This document shows positions 62,405 to 64,000 of a stretch of 64,000 nucleotides of DNA, one piece after another; the stretch's first letter is position 1, and every line of letters begins with the position of its first letter. This stretch comes from Paludibacteraceae bacterium. GTDB lineage: Bacteria > Bacteroidota > Bacteroidia > Bacteroidales > Paludibacteraceae. The notes below the pieces were generated by a model. That model was not told the DNA's origin, searched no databases, and saw nothing but the letters and a program-made list of their open reading frames with translations. The DNA lies in contig JAFTHS010000014.1 in the NCBI GenBank assembly GCA_017457295.1, positions 17,264 to 81,263 of the forward strand, read 5' to 3'. Position numbers and translations under genes: made by a program.

Positions 62405-62504
62405 AGTAGCGGCAACAATAAAAAAAGTTGCCGCCGATTTGCGTTTTATGGCTTGTGAAGTGCGATGAATACTAATAAAATTTTTTTTTGCATTTGCCGC
62501 TACT
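62405..62504. repeat. Inverted repeat AGTAGCGGCAA/TTGCCGCTACT enclosing a GC stem
   Basis: Perfect 11-bp arms at 62405-62415 and 62494-62504 enclose CGGCAAC...GTTGCCG (62410-62435) and a nine-T run. It lies just 3' of the minus-strand gene at 62516 and may act as its terminator region. A weak plus-strand promoter-like TTTG-n18-TAACTTTG is at 62323-62352. No gene is seen in 62311-62515. Confidence 0.55.
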
Positions 62505-62515
62505 TCTGCCGCTAG

Positions 62516-63052
62516 TTAGGTATTTGGGTTGAGTAGTTCTGCCATTTGCTCCACCGCAAGCTTTGATTTTGTAGGTATATGCAGACTGTTTAGTCGGGGG
62601 AGTTGACGGCTGTTTTTATCCACAAAGTGGTTATATACACAAGTCCATTTGCCGACTCGTTTTGGAATGGAGATATAGTTTCGCTCTGTCATTACTCGTA
62701 TGAGGTATGCGAGTTGAAGATTGGAACCTGTCCATTTGATTCGAATATTAGATGCTTTGCCTGTAAAAAGAGTGAAGAAGTCATCGGGCTGGGTGTCCGC
62801 AGCAATCCATTGTGCACAGAGAAGATACTGATAGAGCATTGTGATGCGTTGGGGTGCAGTAGCAAGCCAACGATAGGTGAAAGTAGCATTGGTCACACGA
62901 GGTGCAGGGCACTTTGCTGGAGTTTTGCGAGGAGAAGTGAGAATAGGAGTTGGCGCATAGTGCCTACGGAAATTGATAGCAAGCGCATCGTTACTTGTAG
63001 AGAGATAAGAGGCAAGGAGTTTGCCGAGTTGGGCACATGTTGGTGTTGTCAT
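62516..63052 (-). CDS. Hypothetical protein, accessory-element type
   Basis: 178 residues, basic, no signal peptide. The C-terminal half contains IRIKWTGSNLQLAYLIRVMT, a winged-helix-like stretch, and NHFVDKNSRQLPRLNSLHIP; the combination W-x-G-x-N-x-Q-L-x-Y and F-V-D-K-N-x(7)-SL recurs in hypothetical proteins of Bacteroidetes mobile elements (from memory). The N-terminal half has no recognised domain. A DNA-binding or replication-accessory role is possible but unproven. Confidence 0.6.
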   Translation of the reverse strand: MTTPTCAQLGKLLASYLSTSNDALAINFRRHYAPTPILTSPRKTPAKCPAPRVTNATFTYRWLATAPQRITMLYQYLLCAQWIAADTQPDDFFTLFTGKASNIRIKWTGSNLQLAYLIRVMTERNYISIPKRVGKWTCVYNHFVDKNSRQLPRLNSLHIPTKSKLAVEQMAELLNPNT

Positions 63053-63093
63053 AACAAAAACAGGTATTAATTGGTTAAACTTGAATTAATTTC

Positions 63094-63118
63094 TGTGGGC
63101 AAGTTTTATGAGCCCACA
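63094..63118. repeat. Hairpin upstream of the 178-residue gene
   Basis: TGTGGGC, 11-nt loop, GCCCACA, 42 bp 5' of the ATG at 63052 on the minus strand; it could be an operator or leader stem. Confidence 0.5.
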
Positions 63119-63200
63119 CAATACGCCAATAATACTATTTTAGGTTTACTTTTGAAAGTTATGGTTGGTTTACGGATAGATTTTACATGTTTTATGGGGA

Positions 63201-63231
63201 CAAAAAAAACAGCACCATATTTGGGTGCTGC
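63201..63231 (-). terminator. Terminator after the ORF6N gene
   Basis: On the minus strand CAGCACC-CAAATAT-GGTGCTG followed by eight T. Confidence 0.85.
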
Positions 63232-63318
63232 TGGAGGATAAGGTACAAATACTGAAGAAAGGACGATAGTTATGCTTGCGGGAACATCCGCGAGGGCGGA
63301 ACAAGTGCGCGAGTTTGA

Positions 63319-64000
63319 CTATACGGGTAATTTTTGTAATAGTTCGGTGGTGGGCATCTCCATGCGGTTGAAGGCGAACCATTTCTTGCCGAGGTCTTTG
63401 ATGCTGGCACCAAGGTGATAGACCGTCTCGTCAATGCATAGGAAGCGGTCGTGTGAGCGGTTGAACTCTATGACACTTATTGGAGGATATTGCGCATTGT
63501 GCTTCTGGATGTCCAGTTGCAGTTGTGCGGATGGTTTCTTGGTGTAAATCGTCGCAGTTACCTTGTCTGCTCGTTTGGATAGTATGGTGAGGACACTATC
63601 GTCAATGTAATTGTCAATGAGAATGATGCGCGTGGTGGCTTCGCGTATGCGATCGTTGATGAAAGTATAGGCATCGAAGATTTGTCCATCGTAGAAGATA
63701 CCTTGGTGGGGTTGCACATTACCGCTATCCAAACGACGGAATACCTCTTCGAGTTTATGGTCAGTTTCTACTTGATGAGCAGTAAGTGCCAGTTGGTTTT
63801 GCTCCATCACATCCAGGCGTTGGAATATTTGTGCATTTGATGCAATGAACTGGCGCATGGCGGTAAAGGCACGCATGATACGGATGTTGACTTGAATAGC
63901 TATTGGCGAACGCAGAACACTACTGAGCATAGCAATTCCGTTTTCTGTAAAGGCATAAGGAAGATAGCGCACGCCTCCATGACTTGATGTCACAATTTGT
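63319..64000 (-). CDS. ORF6N-domain protein, N-terminus off the window
   Basis: Reads in from the right edge: QIVTSSHGGVRYLPYAFTEN followed by GIAMLSSVLRSPIAIQVNIR, the end of an ORF6N (KilA-N-like, phage-derived DNA-binding) domain. Then a short coiled segment (RLDVMEQNQLALTAHQVETD) and a C-terminal domain (GIFYDGQIFDAYTFINDRIR, ILIDNYIDDSVLTILSKRAD, HDRFLCIDETVYHLGASIKD with LGKKWFAF) that is PLD-like in outline. At least 227 residues are visible. Such proteins are common in Bacteroidetes accessory regions. Confidence 0.9.
   Translation of the reverse strand, partial: QIVTSSHGGVRYLPYAFTENGIAMLSSVLRSPIAIQVNIRIMRAFTAMRQFIASNAQIFQRLDVMEQNQLALTAHQVETDHKLEEVFRRLDSGNVQPHQGIFYDGQIFDAYTFINDRIREATTRIILIDNYIDDSVLTILSKRADKVTATIYTKKPSAQLQLDIQKHNAQYPPISVIEFNRSHDRFLCIDETVYHLGASIKDLGKKWFAFNRMEMPTTELLQKLPV

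Overview
The window is a chromosomal stretch from a member of the Bacteroidales (Bacteroidota), probably a gut or rumen lineage. The evidence is: many promoters of the Bacteroidetes primary-sigma type (TTTG, about 20 nt, TAnnTTTG, usually TACCTTTG); almost no Shine-Dalgarno sequences; SusC/TonB-dependent receptors; secreted proteins with type IX-like C-terminal tails; PPi-dependent phosphofructokinase; CDP-DAG serine transferase; and an ORF6N protein at the right edge. No species can be assigned from the sequence alone.

Layout. 1-10.5 kb is an amino-sugar and peptidoglycan-recycling region. A minus-strand unit (GlcNAc-type kinase, MurNAc-6-P etherase MurQ, SusC-like receptor running off the left edge) is divergent from a plus-strand unit (NagB-like/PIG-L fusion, double GT2 protein, HIT-like DUF4922 protein, SpoIID protein). 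10.8-20.5 kb is one long minus-strand gene train led by serA: serA, a secreted gliding-type C-terminal-domain protein, a CBM9-like protein, an M3 peptidase, PPi-PFK, a TPR protein, a hotdog thioesterase and an AMP-forming acyl ligase. 20.9-33.1 kb is a surface-protein region on the plus strand: a membrane TPR/HTH regulator, a free-standing HTH paralogue, a BspA-like LRR protein, a decayed gene tail, an outer-membrane-protein candidate and a giant protein with 22 perfectly in-register 51-residue repeats. 33.2-36.2 kb carries serC and an OadA-like carboxyltransferase. 36.5-40.5 kb carries an AI-2E-type permease, a DUF4837 lipoprotein and an ABC-F protein whose first ATPase domain lacks its helical subdomain. 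40.7-46.7 kb carries a surface lipoprotein, a TonB-dependent receptor and an SGNH hydrolase. 46.9-48.2 kb is infC-rpmI-rplT, with a probable AUA start for IF3. 48.5-58.9 kb carries a lipoprotein, a PpiD-like chaperone, and an overlapping train of phosphodiester glycosidase, AmpG-like permease, PssA, endonuclease I and PAP2 phosphatase, followed by tRNA-Val. 59.1-64 kb carries an NlpC/P60 endopeptidase and then an accessory patch of small orphan genes, palindromes and repeats ending in an ORF6N gene.

Themes. Cell-wall sugar turnover recurs (MurQ, sugar kinase, NagB/PIG-L, SpoIID, AmpG-like permease, NlpC/P60, phosphodiester glycosidase). Surface display through a short C-terminal tail recurs in at least three intact proteins and one gene remnant. 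The least explained structures are: (i) arrays of an 11-bp unit (TAATCACTAAT) in three intergenic regions, two of which share a downstream AGTCAGGTAA; (ii) two copies of a GTCAATT-iteron plus hairpin element at 61.5 and 62.2 kb whose stems differ by compensatory changes; (iii) the regulator, solo HTH and decamer-repeat arrangement in front of the BspA-like protein; (iv) the ABC higher-order repeat of the giant protein.
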